Shown piece after piece: positions 20,387 through 30,793 of a stretch of DNA of 64,000 nucleotides. Made by a program: the position numbers and the translations under genes. The stretch's first letter is position 1. Each line of letters begins with the position of its first letter. Under the pieces are notes generated by a model that was given only the letters and a program-made list of their open reading frames with translations, was not told where the DNA came from and did not search any database. The DNA comes from Neisseria animalis (GTDB taxonomy: Bacteria; Pseudomonadota; Gammaproteobacteria; Burkholderiales; Neisseriaceae): NCBI RefSeq assembly GCF_900636515.1, contig NZ_LR134287.1, positions 1,550,001-1,614,000 of the forward strand. The letters run 5' to 3'.

Positions 20387-22696
20387 ATGTCTAAAAACAT
20401 TACCTTAAAAATCAACAGCGCAACAGAAACGCTGGAAACCCTGCAGTTCAATACAGCAGGTAACGCCGTAGTCCGCGTACAGGCACAAAACAACGTAAAC
20501 TACGAATTTACCGACCACGCTACCGGTTTCGGTCCTGAAAACATCATGACCAAACGCATCGGCGACGATCTGCACATTGCTTTTGAAGGCAGCAACATCG
20601 AACAACCCGATTTGGTTATCGAAGGCTTCTACGCACAAGAAGACAACAGCCTGTTGATCGGCCAACACGAAAACGGCGGCTTCTACCCATATGTTCCTGA
20701 AAGCGGCCAAGTCAGCGATGCAGTAACCATGCTGGCAGACCAAGTATTCTCAGGCCAAGCATTGGGCGGCGAAATCATTGCCAGCCCGCTGTGGGTTTTC
20801 AATCCTCTGTGGTTGGTAGGCTTGGCTGCTTTGGCCGGCGGTATTGCTGCCGCAGCAGGCGGTGGTAGCGGCGGCGGTTCTCCTGCTCCCGCCCCTGCCC
20901 CACAACCGGAGCCACAGCCTGAACCTGCCCCACAACCGGAGCCACAGCCTGAACCTGCTCCTCAGCCCGAACCGCAACCCGAGCCTGCTCCTGCTCCACA
21001 ACCGGAGCCGCAGCCTGAACCGCAACCCGAGCCTGCTCCTGCTCCGCAGCCTGAGCCGACTCCTGTAACTCCGCCAAAATCACCAAACGTAACAACCGTT
21101 GACACCAAAACCGAACACACCGGTGTTGTTCCGCCAACCAAAGACGGCGAGCAACCTCCTGTGATCAACGACGACACTCCGACTTTCAACGGCAACCTCT
21201 TAACTCCGGGACACACCGTTACCGTTACCGTTACCCATAGCGAAACAGGTGATACACACACCGTACACACTGTAGTTAAACCTGACGGTACTTGGGAAGT
21301 GGTGATGCATCCGAACCTGCCGGAAGGTACATACACCAGCACCATTACCGTTACCGATCCGAGTACAGGCCTGACCAGCGAGCCGACCAAAGGTAACCCG
21401 TTTGTGATTGACATTACCACACCGGAACCCGGCAGCTTCACATTTACCGCAACCGATGACTTCGGTACAGTAAAAGGCACCATTGCAGACGGCTCTATCA
21501 TTGACGACAGAACACCGACTTTCTCCGGTACAGGTACTCCGGGTGACACCATTACCGTAACCGTAACCGACAAAAACGATCCGAACAAAGTATTCACTGC
21601 AAAAACCGTAGTGGACGCAGACGGCAACTGGACTGTGGACATCCGCACCCTGAATCCTAATGCGACTTACACCAGCAAAATTACCGCTACCGACCCGGCG
21701 GGCAATACCGGTGAAGCAGTAAACGGCCCTGAGTTTACTCTGGAGGATCTGAATGCTTCCAAACAACTGGAAGTAATCATCAATACCGGTATTGACGGCG
21801 TTGTTGAGTATCCTGATTTGTTTGAAAAAGAAGCCGCACCGACCGTTCGCGTCTTCATCAACAAACTGGGTACTGCCGGCTACAAAGAAGGCGATGTCCT
21901 GAAAGTAACCGACCAAGCAGGCAACGAGTTGTACAACAAACCTTTGACTGCTGAAGATTTGGCGAAGAACCACGTTGAAGTATTGCTGCCTGTACCAACT
22001 GACAACACCGACGTTACCGTAACTGCAACTGTCGGCAGCGATACTGCTGTTGCTACTGCACAAACCGACCTTGCTCCTGCCGTTGTTACTGCTGTAGCAA
22101 GCACTGCTACTGTAAGTGAAGGTGAAAACTTGGTTACTACCGTTACCCTGAGCAACCAAAACGGTGTGGACAATTTGGCAGTTGAAACCAACGGCACTGC
22201 AGACGCTACCGACTTTGGCAAAGCAATCTACAGCCAAGGCGTAACCGTAAATGCAGACGGCACTGTGAATGTAGATTCTACCGTAGAATCATTCACCATC
22301 ACTACACCGGTATTGACCGACGGCTTGGTGGAAGGCGCTGAAGACATCACTTACACCGTAGGCGGTGTTGCAGCCAATAAAGTAACCATCAATGACGTAT
22401 TGTCTGCTTCTCCGCTGACTGTTGGCGCAGTAGAGCTGGATTTGACCGCTGCACAAGCAGACGAAGCAGCCGGCGAAGTGCGTACCTTCGGTGCTGATGC
22501 CGACCAAGTAACCTTTGAAGGTCTGTTCATCGACTTGGCTCAAGGTGCTGCCAGCGCAACGGTAGACTTGGGCAACGATGATGCTGCGGCAACCGCCGGA
22601 TTCACCGCTGCTGCAGAAGCTCCGGCAGGTTACACCGCTTACGCGACAGATGCAGGCACTCAAGTGTATGTCCAAGACGGTATCGAAGTAATCTAA
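20387..22696 (+). CDS. BapA-like surface protein with proline-rich linker and bacterial Ig-type repeats
   Basis: A 769-residue acidic protein without a Sec signal. The N-terminal 125 residues ([20 protein letters not shown]) resemble the prefix domain of BapA-type, type I-secreted biofilm adhesins. A hydrophobic Gly/Ala stretch ([21 protein letters not shown], near 145) follows, then a PQPEP repeat linker (about 167-225), two Ig-like repeats with the [17 protein letters not shown] pattern (about 260-450), a further beta domain and a Calx-beta-like segment ([15 protein letters not shown]). No Asp/Gly-rich RTX nonapeptides are visible. The preceding OmpA lipoprotein may anchor or display it. 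Family assignment is by recollection; secretion route is inferred. Confidence 0.6.
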   Translation: MSKNITLKINSATETLETLQFNTAGNAVVRVQAQNNVNYEFTDHATGFGPENIMTKRIGDDLHIAFEGSNIEQPDLVIEGFYAQEDNSLLIGQHENGGFYPYVPESGQVSDAVTMLADQVFSGQALGGEIIASPLWVFNPLWLVGLAALAGGIAAAAGGGSGGGSPAPAPAPQPEPQPEPAPQPEPQPEPAPQPEPQPEPAPAPQPEPQPEPQPEPAPAPQPEPTPVTPPKSPNVTTVDTKTEHTGVVPPTKDGEQPPVINDDTPTFNGNLLTPGHTVTVTVTHSETGDTHTVHTVVKPDGTWEVVMHPNLPEGTYTSTITVTDPSTGLTSEPTKGNPFVIDITTPEPGSFTFTATDDFGTVKGTIADGSIIDDRTPTFSGTGTPGDTITVTVTDKNDPNKVFTAKTVVDADGNWTVDIRTLNPNATYTSKITATDPAGNTGEAVNGPEFTLEDLNASKQLEVIINTGIDGVVEYPDLFEKEAAPTVRVFINKLGTAGYKEGDVLKVTDQAGNELYNKPLTAEDLAKNHVEVLLPVPTDNTDVTVTATVGSDTAVATAQTDLAPAVVTAVASTATVSEGENLVTTVTLSNQNGVDNLAVETNGTADATDFGKAIYSQGVTVNADGTVNVDSTVESFTITTPVLTDGLVEGAEDITYTVGGVAANKVTINDVLSASPLTVGAVELDLTAAQADEAAGEVRTFGADADQVTFEGLFIDLAQGAASATVDLGNDDAAATAGFTAAAEAPAGYTAYATDAGTQVYVQDGIEVI
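20884..21064 (+). repeat. Pro-Glu-Gln repeat tract in the BapA-like gene
   Basis: Imperfect short repeats encode PQPEP and PAPQPEP units forming a roughly 60-residue stiff linker. The repetition suggests length variability between strains. Confidence 0.85.
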
Positions 22697-22720
22697 TCTG
22701 TCTGTTATACAGATAGCAAC

Positions 22721-22757
22721 AAAACACCCCCGAACATTCCGCTCGGGGGTGTTTTTT
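22721..22757 (+). terminator. Intrinsic terminator after the BapA-like gene
   Basis: ACACCCCCGA and TCGGGGGTGT pair, followed by TTTTTT. This one is not made from uptake sequences. Confidence 0.9.
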
Positions 22758-22811
22758 ATCTCCGAAATACCTAGAAAAAATCTGCCTTATCCGCAAGCAC
22801 GCATAATGTCT

Positions 22812-22918
22812 TATAGTCGAATAAAATAAGAATGAGACAAGGCAGCGAAGCCGCAGACAGTATACATAGTACGGCAAGGCAAAGCAACGCTGTATCATTC
22901 TTATTTTAAATGACTATA
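22812..22918 (+). mobile_element. Correia-like miniature element, copy 5
   Basis: 107 bp, plus orientation, differing from the consensus by CAGTATACATAG in place of CAGTACACATAG. The following 280 bp up to the oxidoreductase gene are AT-rich with two DUS cores near 23120-23150 and no visible gene. Confidence 0.9.
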
Positions 22919-23198
22919 AATATTCAAAACACAAAATATGGGCATATCCATACTTAAAAGCCGCATTCAAACCCAAACTTCATCAATCATCAAAATACCA
23001 TTTCCACTCCATTGATTAAAAATTGTCAACAAAATACATTCCCTGAAATTTCATTTCAGTATAAAATAAACGTCTGTTTGTCATTTAAAAACAAAGAAAA
23101 CCAACATACAGCACATTTTGCAGACGGCATGAAACACGCAAAGGCCGTCTGCAAATCCACCAAATCAAAAATATCCATTCAAAACCACGGACCCCGCC

Positions 23199-26100
23199 AT
23201 GACCACGACCACCGCCCCGCAGCGTATCCGCGAGATTCCCTACAACTATACTTCCTATACCGACAAAGAAATCGTCCGCCGCCTCTTGGGAGCCAAGGCT
23301 TGGGAGATTTTGCAAGACTTGCGCGGCCAACGCCGCACCGGCCGTTCGGCGCGGATGCTGTTTGAAGTATTGGGCGATATGTGGGTGGTGGAGCGCAACC
23401 CGTATCTGGTGGACGACCTGCTCGAACACCCTGCCCGCCGCGAAGCTCTGGTTCGGGAAATGTGCCACCGTCTGGGCGAAATCCAAAACCGCCGCGACGA
23501 CAATCCGCTGGTAACGGAGTTGGTCAAAGCGGCAGAAGAAGCGGTGGCGCGGTTTAACGCCGGCTTTGAGGAAACCCGCCGCAAGCGCGAACGTGTTTTG
23601 GCGCGCTTGAGCCGGATTACCAAACCGCACAATATTATGTTTGACGGTTTGGCACGGGTAACGCACGTTACCGATGCAACCGACTGGCGCGTGGAATATC
23701 CGTTTGTGGTCATCAATCCCGACTCCGAATCGGAAGTCGCGCCTTTGGTCAAGGCTCTGATCGAGCTGGACTTGGTGATTATCCCGCGCGGCGGCGGCAC
23801 GGGCTATACCGGCGGTGCCGTACCATTGGTAGCCGACAGCGCCGTAATCAATACGGAAAAACTGGATATCCACAACGGCGTGCAATACGTCGCCCTGCCC
23901 GGCTTGGAAGGCAAGCATCCGATTATCCATTGCGGCGCGGGTGTCGTAACCCGCCGCGTAGAAGAAACGGCACATAAAGCGGGTTTGGTGTTTGCCGTTG
24001 ATCCGACTTCCGCCGATGCTTCCTGCGTGGGCGGCAATGTGGCGATGAACGCGGGCGGTAAAAAAGCGGTGCTGTGGGGCACCGCGCTCGACAATCTGGC
24101 TTACTGGCAAATGGTTAATCCGCAGGGCGAATGGCTGCGTATCGAACGCGTGCGCCACAACTTCGGCAAAATCCACGATGAAGAAACTGCTGTTTTCGAT
24201 GTCCACACTTTGTCTTCAGACGGCCTCAGAATCACCAAAACCGAACGTCTCGAAATCCCCGGCCACAAATTCCGCAAAGTCGGTTTGGGCAAAGATGTAA
24301 CCGACAAATTCCTGAGCGGCCTGCCCGGTGTGCAGAAAGAAGGCACCGACGGCATCATCACCAGCGTGGCTTTTGTCCTGCACAAAATGCCCAAACACAC
24401 ACGCACCGTGTGTATGGAATTTTTCGGCACAGTCGCCAACGCTACGCCTTCCATCGTGGAAATCCGCGACTATCTGCTCGGCCACGGTTCGGTCAAACTC
24501 GCCGGTTTGGAGCATCTTGACTGGCGTTATGTCCGTGCCGTCGGTTACGCCACCAAAGCGGCGGGCAAAGGCCGTCCGAAAATGGTGCTGATTGCCGACG
24601 TGGTGTCCGACGACGAAGCCGCCGTGCAGCAAGCCGCCGAACACATGGTGGAAATGACCCGCAAACGCGAAGGCGAAGGCTTTATCGCCGTTACCCCCGA
24701 AGCGCGCAAAACCTTCTGGCTCGACCGCGCCCGCACCGCCGCCATCGCCAAACATACCAACGCCTTTAAAATCAATGAAGACGTGGTGATTCCGCTGGAA
24801 CGCTTGGGCGAATATTCAGACGGCATCGAGCGCATCAATATCGAGTTGTCCATCAAAAACAAACTGGCTTTGTGCAACGCCCTGCTGGAATACCTGCAAG
24901 GCCGCCTGCCCGTCGACAAAATGGGCACGGATCTGCCGAGCAGCGAATTATTGGGCGACCGCGCCAAACACGCCCTCGCCCATGTGTCTGCCGTCAAAGA
25001 GCGTTGGGAATGGCTGCTGGACAACATGGATGCGCCGCTGGCCGAATATAAGGCGCGTTACGGCAAAGCCGTATTCGCCAGCGAAGAAGCACAAGACCGC
25101 GAAAGCTGCTTTATCGCCTTCCGCGACTTCCGTTTGCGCGTTTCCATCAAGTCCGACGTGATGAAACCGCTGACGGAAATTTTCAGCGGCAAAACCGACA
25201 CCAAAATCATCGGCGCACTGAGCAAAATCCACAGCAAAGTTGTGCGCGGCCGCGTCTTCGTCGCCCTGCATATGCACGCGGGCGACGGCAACGTCCACAC
25301 CAACATTCCCGTTAATTCCGACGACAGTGAAATGCTTCAGACGGCCTATCAAGCCGTCGACCGCATCATGCACATCGCCCGCAGCTTGGGCGGCGTGATT
25401 TCCGGCGAACACGGTATCGGCATTACCAAAATGGAGTTTTTGAGCGACGAAGAGATGCAGCCCTTCTGGGATTACAAAGCCCGTATCGACCCCGACAACC
25501 GCTTCAACCGTAAAAAACTGATGAAAGGCAGCGACCTGCGCAATGCCTATACACCGTCGTTCGAACTTCTGGGCGCGGAATCGCTGATTATGGAAAAATC
25601 CGATTTGGGCACCATCGCCGAATCGGTGAAAGACTGCCTGCGCTGCGGCAAATGCAAGCCCGTCTGCTCCACCCATGTGCCGCGTGCCAACCTGCTTTAC
25701 AGCCCGCGCAACAAAATCCTCGGTGTCGGCCTTTTGACCGAAGCGTTTTTATACGAAGAACAAACCCGCCGCGGCGTATCCTTAAAACACTTTGAAGAGC
25801 TGACGGACTTGGGCGACCACTGTACCGTCTGCCACCGCTGCGTGAAGCCCTGCCCTGTCAACATCGACTTCGGCGACGTAACCGTTGCCATCCGCAATTA
25901 TTTGAATGACAGCGGCCACAAACGCTTCTCGCCCGCAGCCGACCTCGGCATGGCCTTCCTCAACGCCACCAATCCCAAAGCCATCAAAGCCCTGCGCGCA
26001 GCCATGATCCAAACCGGCTTTCCGGCGCAAAACTTTGCCTACAAAATCGGCAAACTGCTGCCTGTCGGCACCAAAAAACAAAAAGCCGAACCGAAAGCAA

Positions 26101-27038
26101 CCGTAGGCAAAGCCTCCGTTAAAGAGCAGGTTATCCACTTCATCAACCGCCCGCTGCCGAAAAGCGTGCCCGCCAAAACACCGCGTTCGCTCTTAGGCAT
26201 CGAAGACGATAAAAGCATTCCGATTATCCGCAACCCGCAAACGCCGGAAGACAGCGAAGCCGTATTCTACTTCCCCGGCTGCGGTTCGGAGCGTCTGTTC
26301 AGCCAAATCGGTCTGGCTACCCAAGCCATGCTGTGGCACGTCGGCGTACAAACCGTTTTGCCGCCGGGCTATATGTGTTGCGGCTATCCGCAGGAAGCAG
26401 GCGGCAACAAAGCCAAAGCCGAACAGATGTCCACCGACAACCGCGTCGCCTTCCACCGCATGGCCAACACGCTGAACTACCTCGACATCAAAACCGTCGT
26501 CGTCAGTTGCGGCACCTGCTACGACCAGTTGGAAAAATACCGTTTTGAAGAAATCTTCCCCGGCTGCCGCATCATCGACATCCACGAATTTCTGCTTGAA
26601 AAAGGCGTGAAGCTCAACGGCGTACAAGGGCAGCAATACCTTTACCACGACCCCTGCCACAGCCCGATTAAAACCATGAACGCCACCAACATGGCCAGCG
26701 AACTCATGGGGCAGAAAGTCGTTTTGAGCGACCGCTGCTGTGGCGAAAGCGGCATGTTTGCCGTCAAGCGTCCCGACATCGCCACCCAAGTGAAATTCCG
26801 CAAGCAGGAAGAAATCGGGAAAAACCTGCAAGAGCTGGGCGCACAACCCGGCGAGCAAGTCAAAATGCTCACCTCCTGCCCCGCCTGTCTGCAAGGCTTG
26901 AGCCGCTATGCCGACGACAACAACATGCCTGCCGACTATATCGTCATCGAAATGGCCAAGCATATCCTCGGCGAAAACTGGCTGGACGAATTTGTCGCCA
27001 AAGCCAATGCCGGCGGCGTAGAGAAAATACGCCTGTAA
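23199..27038 (+). CDS. FAD- and 4Fe-4S-binding oxidoreductase (D-lactate dehydrogenase-like, DUF3683-type)
   Basis: A 1,279-residue fusion. An N-terminal DUF3683-like region (about 1-150) precedes an FAD-binding type 4 domain with [18 protein letters not shown] near residue 195, a GlcD/D-lactate-dehydrogenase C-terminal domain with [14 protein letters not shown] and [10 protein letters not shown], two ferredoxin-like cysteine clusters ([11 protein letters not shown] and [11 protein letters not shown]), and two CCG motifs ([11 protein letters not shown] and RCCGESGMF). Architecture indicates oxidation of a 2-hydroxyacid, probably D-lactate, feeding electrons to the respiratory chain at the inner membrane. 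Substrate is inferred from the family. It stands alone with a DUS terminator after it. Confidence 0.85.
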   Translation: MTTTTAPQRIREIPYNYTSYTDKEIVRRLLGAKAWEILQDLRGQRRTGRSARMLFEVLGDMWVVERNPYLVDDLLEHPARREALVREMCHRLGEIQNRRDDNPLVTELVKAAEEAVARFNAGFEETRRKRERVLARLSRITKPHNIMFDGLARVTHVTDATDWRVEYPFVVINPDSESEVAPLVKALIELDLVIIPRGGGTGYTGGAVPLVADSAVINTEKLDIHNGVQYVALPGLEGKHPIIHCGAGVVTRRVEETAHKAGLVFAVDPTSADASCVGGNVAMNAGGKKAVLWGTALDNLAYWQMVNPQGEWLRIERVRHNFGKIHDEETAVFDVHTLSSDGLRITKTERLEIPGHKFRKVGLGKDVTDKFLSGLPGVQKEGTDGIITSVAFVLHKMPKHTRTVCMEFFGTVANATPSIVEIRDYLLGHGSVKLAGLEHLDWRYVRAVGYATKAAGKGRPKMVLIADVVSDDEAAVQQAAEHMVEMTRKREGEGFIAVTPEARKTFWLDRARTAAIAKHTNAFKINEDVVIPLERLGEYSDGIERINIELSIKNKLALCNALLEYLQGRLPVDKMGTDLPSSELLGDRAKHALAHVSAVKERWEWLLDNMDAPLAEYKARYGKAVFASEEAQDRESCFIAFRDFRLRVSIKSDVMKPLTEIFSGKTDTKIIGALSKIHSKVVRGRVFVALHMHAGDGNVHTNIPVNSDDSEMLQTAYQAVDRIMHIARSLGGVISGEHGIGITKMEFLSDEEMQPFWDYKARIDPDNRFNRKKLMKGSDLRNAYTPSFELLGAESLIMEKSDLGTIAESVKDCLRCGKCKPVCSTHVPRANLLYSPRNKILGVGLLTEAFLYEEQTRRGVSLKHFEELTDLGDHCTVCHRCVKPCPVNIDFGDVTVAIRNYLNDSGHKRFSPAADLGMAFLNATNPKAIKALRAAMIQTGFPAQNFAYKIGKLLPVGTKKQKAEPKATVGKASVKEQVIHFINRPLPKSVPAKTPRSLLGIEDDKSIPIIRNPQTPEDSEAVFYFPGCGSERLFSQIGLATQAMLWHVGVQTVLPPGYMCCGYPQEAGGNKAKAEQMSTDNRVAFHRMANTLNYLDIKTVVVSCGTCYDQLEKYRFEEIFPGCRIIDIHEFLLEKGVKLNGVQGQQYLYHDPCHSPIKTMNATNMASELMGQKVVLSDRCCGESGMFAVKRPDIATQVKFRKQEEIGKNLQELGAQPGEQVKMLTSCPACLQGLSRYADDNNMPADYIVIEMAKHILGENWLDEFVAKANAGGVEKIRL

Positions 27039-27041
27039 GCC

Positions 27042-27084
27042 GTAAGGCCGTCTGTAAAATATCCATTTTGCAGACGGCCTTCCC
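27042..27084 (+). terminator. DUS-pair terminator after the oxidoreductase gene
   Basis: AAGGCCGTCTGTAAAAT and ATTTTGCAGACGGCCTT pair tightly. Confidence 0.8.
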
Positions 27085-27191
27085 TGCAAGGCAACCCTTA
27101 TTTAACCGCGTATCATCACCCATACAGATAAAATATCGCCGGCATAAAATACGGAATACCGCTTAACCTTACTGCCGGCATAAGCTCCACC

Positions 27192-27800
27192 ATGAATACA
27201 CTCTACCTCGCTTCCGGCAGCCCGCGCCGCCGTGAGATTTTGGAAAACTTAGGCTATACCGTCATCCGCATTCCCGCCGAGATCGATGAAACGCCGTCTG
27301 CAAACGAACCTGCCGCCGATTATGTGCAACGCATGGCGCGGGAGAAAAACGCCGCCGCCGTCGCGCAATGGTTTTGCGGACACGATGCGCCGCCCGACTG
27401 TCCGATATTGACCGCCGACACCACCGTCGCCCATCAAAACCATATCCTCGGCAAACCGGAACATGCCGGACATGCCGCCGAAATCTTGTCGCTGCTTTCG
27501 GGGACGACACATCAGGTATTCACCGCCGTTTGCGTGTATTGGCAGGGCGAAACCCGCGCCGTATTGCAGCAGAGCGATGTGCGCTTTAAAACTTTGTCGG
27601 CAGCCGAAATCCAAGCCTATACCGACAGCGGCGAGCCGATGGACAAAGCGGGCGCATACGGCATCCAAGGCTTGGGCGGCGTGTTTGTCGAACATTTGCA
27701 GGGCAGCTTTACCGGCGTGATGGGTTTGCCGGTGTTTGAAACTGCGGAGCTTTTACGCGGCTTCGGTTTGGCTGTGCCGCCGTTTGCAAAGGCCGTCTGA
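27192..27800 (+). CDS. Maf-family nucleoside triphosphate pyrophosphatase
   Basis: A 202-residue cytoplasmic house-cleaning enzyme that hydrolyses non-canonical or dTTP/UTP nucleotides to monophosphates. The Maf signature LASGSPRRREIL is at residues 6-17, followed by EIDETP, ILTADTTVA with the catalytic Asp, KPEHAGHAAEILSLLSGTTHQVFTAV and DKAGAYGIQGLGGVFVEHLQGSFTGVMGLP. The DETP and AYGIQG features fit the YhdE type. The stop codon lies inside an AGGCCGTCTGA uptake sequence, giving the tail KAV. Confidence 0.92.
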   Translation: MNTLYLASGSPRRREILENLGYTVIRIPAEIDETPSANEPAADYVQRMAREKNAAAVAQWFCGHDAPPDCPILTADTTVAHQNHILGKPEHAGHAAEILSLLSGTTHQVFTAVCVYWQGETRAVLQQSDVRFKTLSAAEIQAYTDSGEPMDKAGAYGIQGLGGVFVEHLQGSFTGVMGLPVFETAELLRGFGLAVPPFAKAV

Positions 27801-27980
27801 ATCGTGGCAGCTTGGGCTTGCCGCATCTTTGGCATGTAAATCGGCCAAGCAAAGCCGGGATTGCATTCCAACCTGCAAACAGTCTGTTCCCACCATAATT
27901 TTTTCAGACGGCCTTTGTCATTCCCGTAAGGTTTTCAGTTACAATACATCCTGAAAGCAACTGATTTAAAAAGAAGCAGC

Positions 27981-28760
27981 ATGAAAGAACACAAAGCCCG
28001 GAAGCGTTTCGGGCAGAATTTTTTGCAGGATACGCGCATCATCAGCGATATCGTCAACGCCGTGCGCCCGCAGCCCGACGATATAGTTATCGAAATCGGT
28101 CCGGGCTTGGCGGCGATTACCGGGCCGTTGGCAGGAAAGCTCAACCGGCTGCATGTGTGCGAAATCGACCGCGATATTGTCAAGCGTTTGAAAACGCTGC
28201 CGTTTGCCGATAAATTGGTGATACACGAAGGCGATGTCTTGCAATTCGATTTCAACAGCGTTGCCGGTAAGAAAAAAATCGTCGGCAATCTGCCTTACAA
28301 TATTTCCACGCCGCTTTTGTTCCGTTTGGCCGATGTTGCCGACGATGTAACCGATATGCACTTTATGTTGCAGAAAGAAGTGGTCGAACGCATGGTGGCC
28401 GCGCCGAAAACCAACGACTACGGCCGTTTGGGCGTGATGCTGCAATATTTTTTCGACATGGAAATGCTGATTGAAGTGCCGCCCGAGTCTTTCGACCCCG
28501 CACCGAAAGTCGATTCCGCCGTGGTGCGTATGATTCCGGTGAAACACCGCATCGGCGAAGCTGCGGATTTCGGGCATTTTTCCAAGCTGGTCAAAGCCGC
28601 CTTCCACCAACGCCGCAAAACCATCCGCAATAATTTGAAAGACATCGCCTCCGACGACGATTTGCAGGCCGTCGGCATCAGCCCGCAAGACCGTGCCGAA
28701 CACATCGCGCCGGAACTGTATGTAAAACTGAGCAATTATCTGGTGCAAAAGGCCGTCTGA
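27981..28760 (+). CDS. rsmA: 16S rRNA dimethyladenosine transferase
   Basis: A 259-residue SAM-dependent methylase that dimethylates the two adjacent adenines in the terminal 16S rRNA hairpin. [17 protein letters not shown], the SAM-binding [10 protein letters not shown], and the catalytic GNLPYNIS are all present, along with the C-terminal [10 protein letters not shown] helix. Like maf, it ends KAV with its TGA inside an AGGCCGTCTGAA uptake sequence. It is 180 bp downstream of maf and 15 bp before the ABC ATPase gene. Confidence 0.96.
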   Translation: MKEHKARKRFGQNFLQDTRIISDIVNAVRPQPDDIVIEIGPGLAAITGPLAGKLNRLHVCEIDRDIVKRLKTLPFADKLVIHEGDVLQFDFNSVAGKKKIVGNLPYNISTPLLFRLADVADDVTDMHFMLQKEVVERMVAAPKTNDYGRLGVMLQYFFDMEMLIEVPPESFDPAPKVDSAVVRMIPVKHRIGEAADFGHFSKLVKAAFHQRRKTIRNNLKDIASDDDLQAVGISPQDRAEHIAPELYVKLSNYLVQKAV

Positions 28761-28775
28761 AAGAATATTAAAATC

Positions 28776-29504
28776 ATGATTAAATTCAAAAACGTACATA
28801 AACATTTTAAAGACCTGCACGTCATCAACGGCGTGAATTTGGAAGTGAAGCAAGGCGAAGTGGTGGTGGTATGCGGGCCTTCGGGCAGCGGCAAATCCAC
28901 GCTGATCCGCACGGTCAACCAGCTCGAATCCATCGAAAGCGGCGAAATCTGGGTGGACGGCATCAACGTTGCCGACCCCAAAACCGATTTGAACAAAGTA
29001 CGCGAAGAGGTCGGCTTTGTCTTCCAAAGTTTCAACCTTTATCCGCACCTGACCGTCTTGGAGAACATCATCCTTTCGCCGATGAAAGTCAAGGGACAAA
29101 GCCGCGAACAAGCCGAGGCCAAAGCGATGGAATTGTTGGAGCGCGTCGGCTTGGCACACAAAAAAGACGCGCTGCCGAGCCAGCTTTCCGGCGGCCAGCA
29201 GCAGCGCGTAGCGATTGCCCGCGGCTTGGCAATGGAGCCGCGCGTGATGCTGTTTGACGAACCGACTTCCGCACTCGATCCTGAAATGGTCGGCGAAGTG
29301 TTGAAAGTGATGAAGGATTTGGCACTCAGCGGCATGACCATGATGTGCGTTACCCACGAAATGGGTTTTGCCCGCGAAGTGGCCGACCGCGTGATTTTCG
29401 TCGATCACGGCCAAATCATCGAAGAAGCACCGCCGGAAGAGTTTTTCACCCATCCGAAACACGAGCGAGCCAAACAGTTTTTACAGCAGGTGATGACGCA
29501 TTAA
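28776..29504 (+). CDS. Polar amino-acid ABC transporter ATP-binding protein (GlnQ-like)
   Basis: A 242-residue ATPase with Walker [10 protein letters not shown] (residues 34-42), the Q-loop in [14 protein letters not shown], signature LSGGQQQR near 139, Walker [15 protein letters not shown] and the switch His in VTHEMGFA. Sequence is closest to the GlnQ/GltL polar amino-acid group (glutamine, glutamate or aspartate uptake). No permease or binding-protein gene is adjacent, so its partners must be encoded elsewhere; the neighbour upstream is rsmA. Confidence 0.9.
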   Translation: MIKFKNVHKHFKDLHVINGVNLEVKQGEVVVVCGPSGSGKSTLIRTVNQLESIESGEIWVDGINVADPKTDLNKVREEVGFVFQSFNLYPHLTVLENIILSPMKVKGQSREQAEAKAMELLERVGLAHKKDALPSQLSGGQQQRVAIARGLAMEPRVMLFDEPTSALDPEMVGEVLKVMKDLALSGMTMMCVTHEMGFAREVADRVIFVDHGQIIEEAPPEEFFTHPKHERAKQFLQQVMTH

Positions 29505-29803
29505 GTTTTCTGCCCCGCAAACCATCGCATCGCCTGCGGGTTTGGATATGCAGTCCGATCAGACAGGCCGTCTGAAAGCGGCGCATGATTCCGGTGCAAA
29601 AAGAGCATGATGCGCCGGAGCACATCCTATGCAAAGTTTGATTTCAGACACGCAATCCGCAGGCCGTCTGAACATGCTCATCATTTTGCAGATAAAGAAA
29701 ATGATGCGTCGGGCCGATTGCCTTCGAATCCGCTTGCAGATTTGATGTTTGGCGATGCCGTACTTTTCAGACGGCATTTTCCCGCAACAGACAAGGAAAA
29801 ACC
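29505..29803 (+). other. Intergenic region with three canonical uptake sequences
   Basis: About 300 bp with GCCGTCTGAA cores near 29567, 29660 and (inverted) 29765, and an imperfect inverted repeat GGCGCATGAT/ATGATGCGCC at about 29580-29624. No coding sequence is visible. Confidence 0.5.
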
Positions 29804-30163
29804 ATGTATTTTGTTGACCGTACCGCCGTGGTATTGAAACCGACCGCACGTTTTCTGGAGTGGCTGAAAACTGCCGATGAGGATATGCCCGATTTGACCC
29901 TGGAACAGCTGCGTACCAACTGTTCCGTGTTTCTCGTTCCCGAATTTGATGAGCCGGAGGAAGTGGTTTCCTACTTCGACGAACGCTACCGACAGATTTT
30001 TGAAGCAGAGCTGGCAGGTTGGGACACCGATCGGGCAAGATGGCCGCAAGACATGAGCCTGAAAGCATTTTGGGAGTTTTTCGATATCGAAATCCACGAT
30101 ATGGTATTGGACATGGAAGAAGCCGATTTAAATGTATCGCCCGTGTTCGACAATATGATGTAA
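29804..30163 (+). CDS. Acidic hypothetical protein, 119 residues
   Basis: A small, strongly acidic soluble protein (MYFVDRTAVVLKPTARFLEW) with repeated DE-rich helices and conserved-looking aromatic residues (AGWDTDRARWPQDMSLKAFW). It ends VSPVFDNMM. I do not recognise a family, but codon use and an AAGGAAAAACC ribosome-binding site support a real gene. It is 4 bp ahead of the YgfX-like gene and probably co-transcribed with it. Confidence 0.65.
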   Translation: MYFVDRTAVVLKPTARFLEWLKTADEDMPDLTLEQLRTNCSVFLVPEFDEPEEVVSYFDERYRQIFEAELAGWDTDRARWPQDMSLKAFWEFFDIEIHDMVLDMEEADLNVSPVFDNMM

Positions 30164-30167
30164 GCCC

Positions 30168-30662
30168 ATGCCTGCGCCGGATTCACAGCATACCTATCCG
30201 CCTTTTGCCGTTAGACTGCGCCCTTCGCATTTTTTGAGGTGCGCGTCAGCCGTCCTGCACATGACCGCTGCGGCCATCTGCCTGACCTGCTTCTACGGCA
30301 TAATGATGTGGGCGGGTTTGGCGGCATTATCGTTCAGTGCATTTCATGCTTGGCGCGTAACCGGATTGAAACATACCGGATCCGTACATAAAATTGCCGT
30401 CAACCCGCAACTTCGCGCCGCAATTTTTATCGGGCAAAATCAGACGGCATGGGAAGCAATATTGCTGGATTCCAGTACCGTTACCGCAAATGCCCTGTTT
30501 CTGCATTGGGATACGGGCAGCCGCAAAATATGGCATGCCGTACTGCCCGATATGGCTGATGACGAAAGCTACCGCCGCCTGCGCGTATGGGTGCGTTGGT
30601 GCCAAACCAAAGACAATACGGCACCGTTGCCGTCTGCAAAAGACGATTTTCCCATGCCGTAG
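30168..30662 (+). CDS. YgfX/CptA-like inner-membrane protein
   Basis: 164 residues. RLRPSHFLRCASAVLH is followed by two adjacent hydrophobic helices (about 25-65), then a soluble tail with AWEAILLDSSTVTANALFLHW and SYRRLRVWVRW, the pattern I associate with the YgfX family. In E. coli YgfX pairs with SdhE and inhibits division proteins when overproduced. Here no SdhE-type gene is adjacent; the 119-residue acidic protein takes that place. Assignment is moderate because the family is short and poorly conserved. Confidence 0.5.
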   Translation: MPAPDSQHTYPPFAVRLRPSHFLRCASAVLHMTAAAICLTCFYGIMMWAGLAALSFSAFHAWRVTGLKHTGSVHKIAVNPQLRAAIFIGQNQTAWEAILLDSSTVTANALFLHWDTGSRKIWHAVLPDMADDESYRRLRVWVRWCQTKDNTAPLPSAKDDFPMP

Positions 30663-30793
30663 CCCGAACAACCCGCCGTCCCCTCCTTACGTTACGGCAA
30701 AGCAACCGGTACCGAACTTTAATCCGGCGCGAATGCCCCCATGTTATGACTTGATGAGCCTATTTTAAAACAGGCCGACCTCGGAAAAACCGC

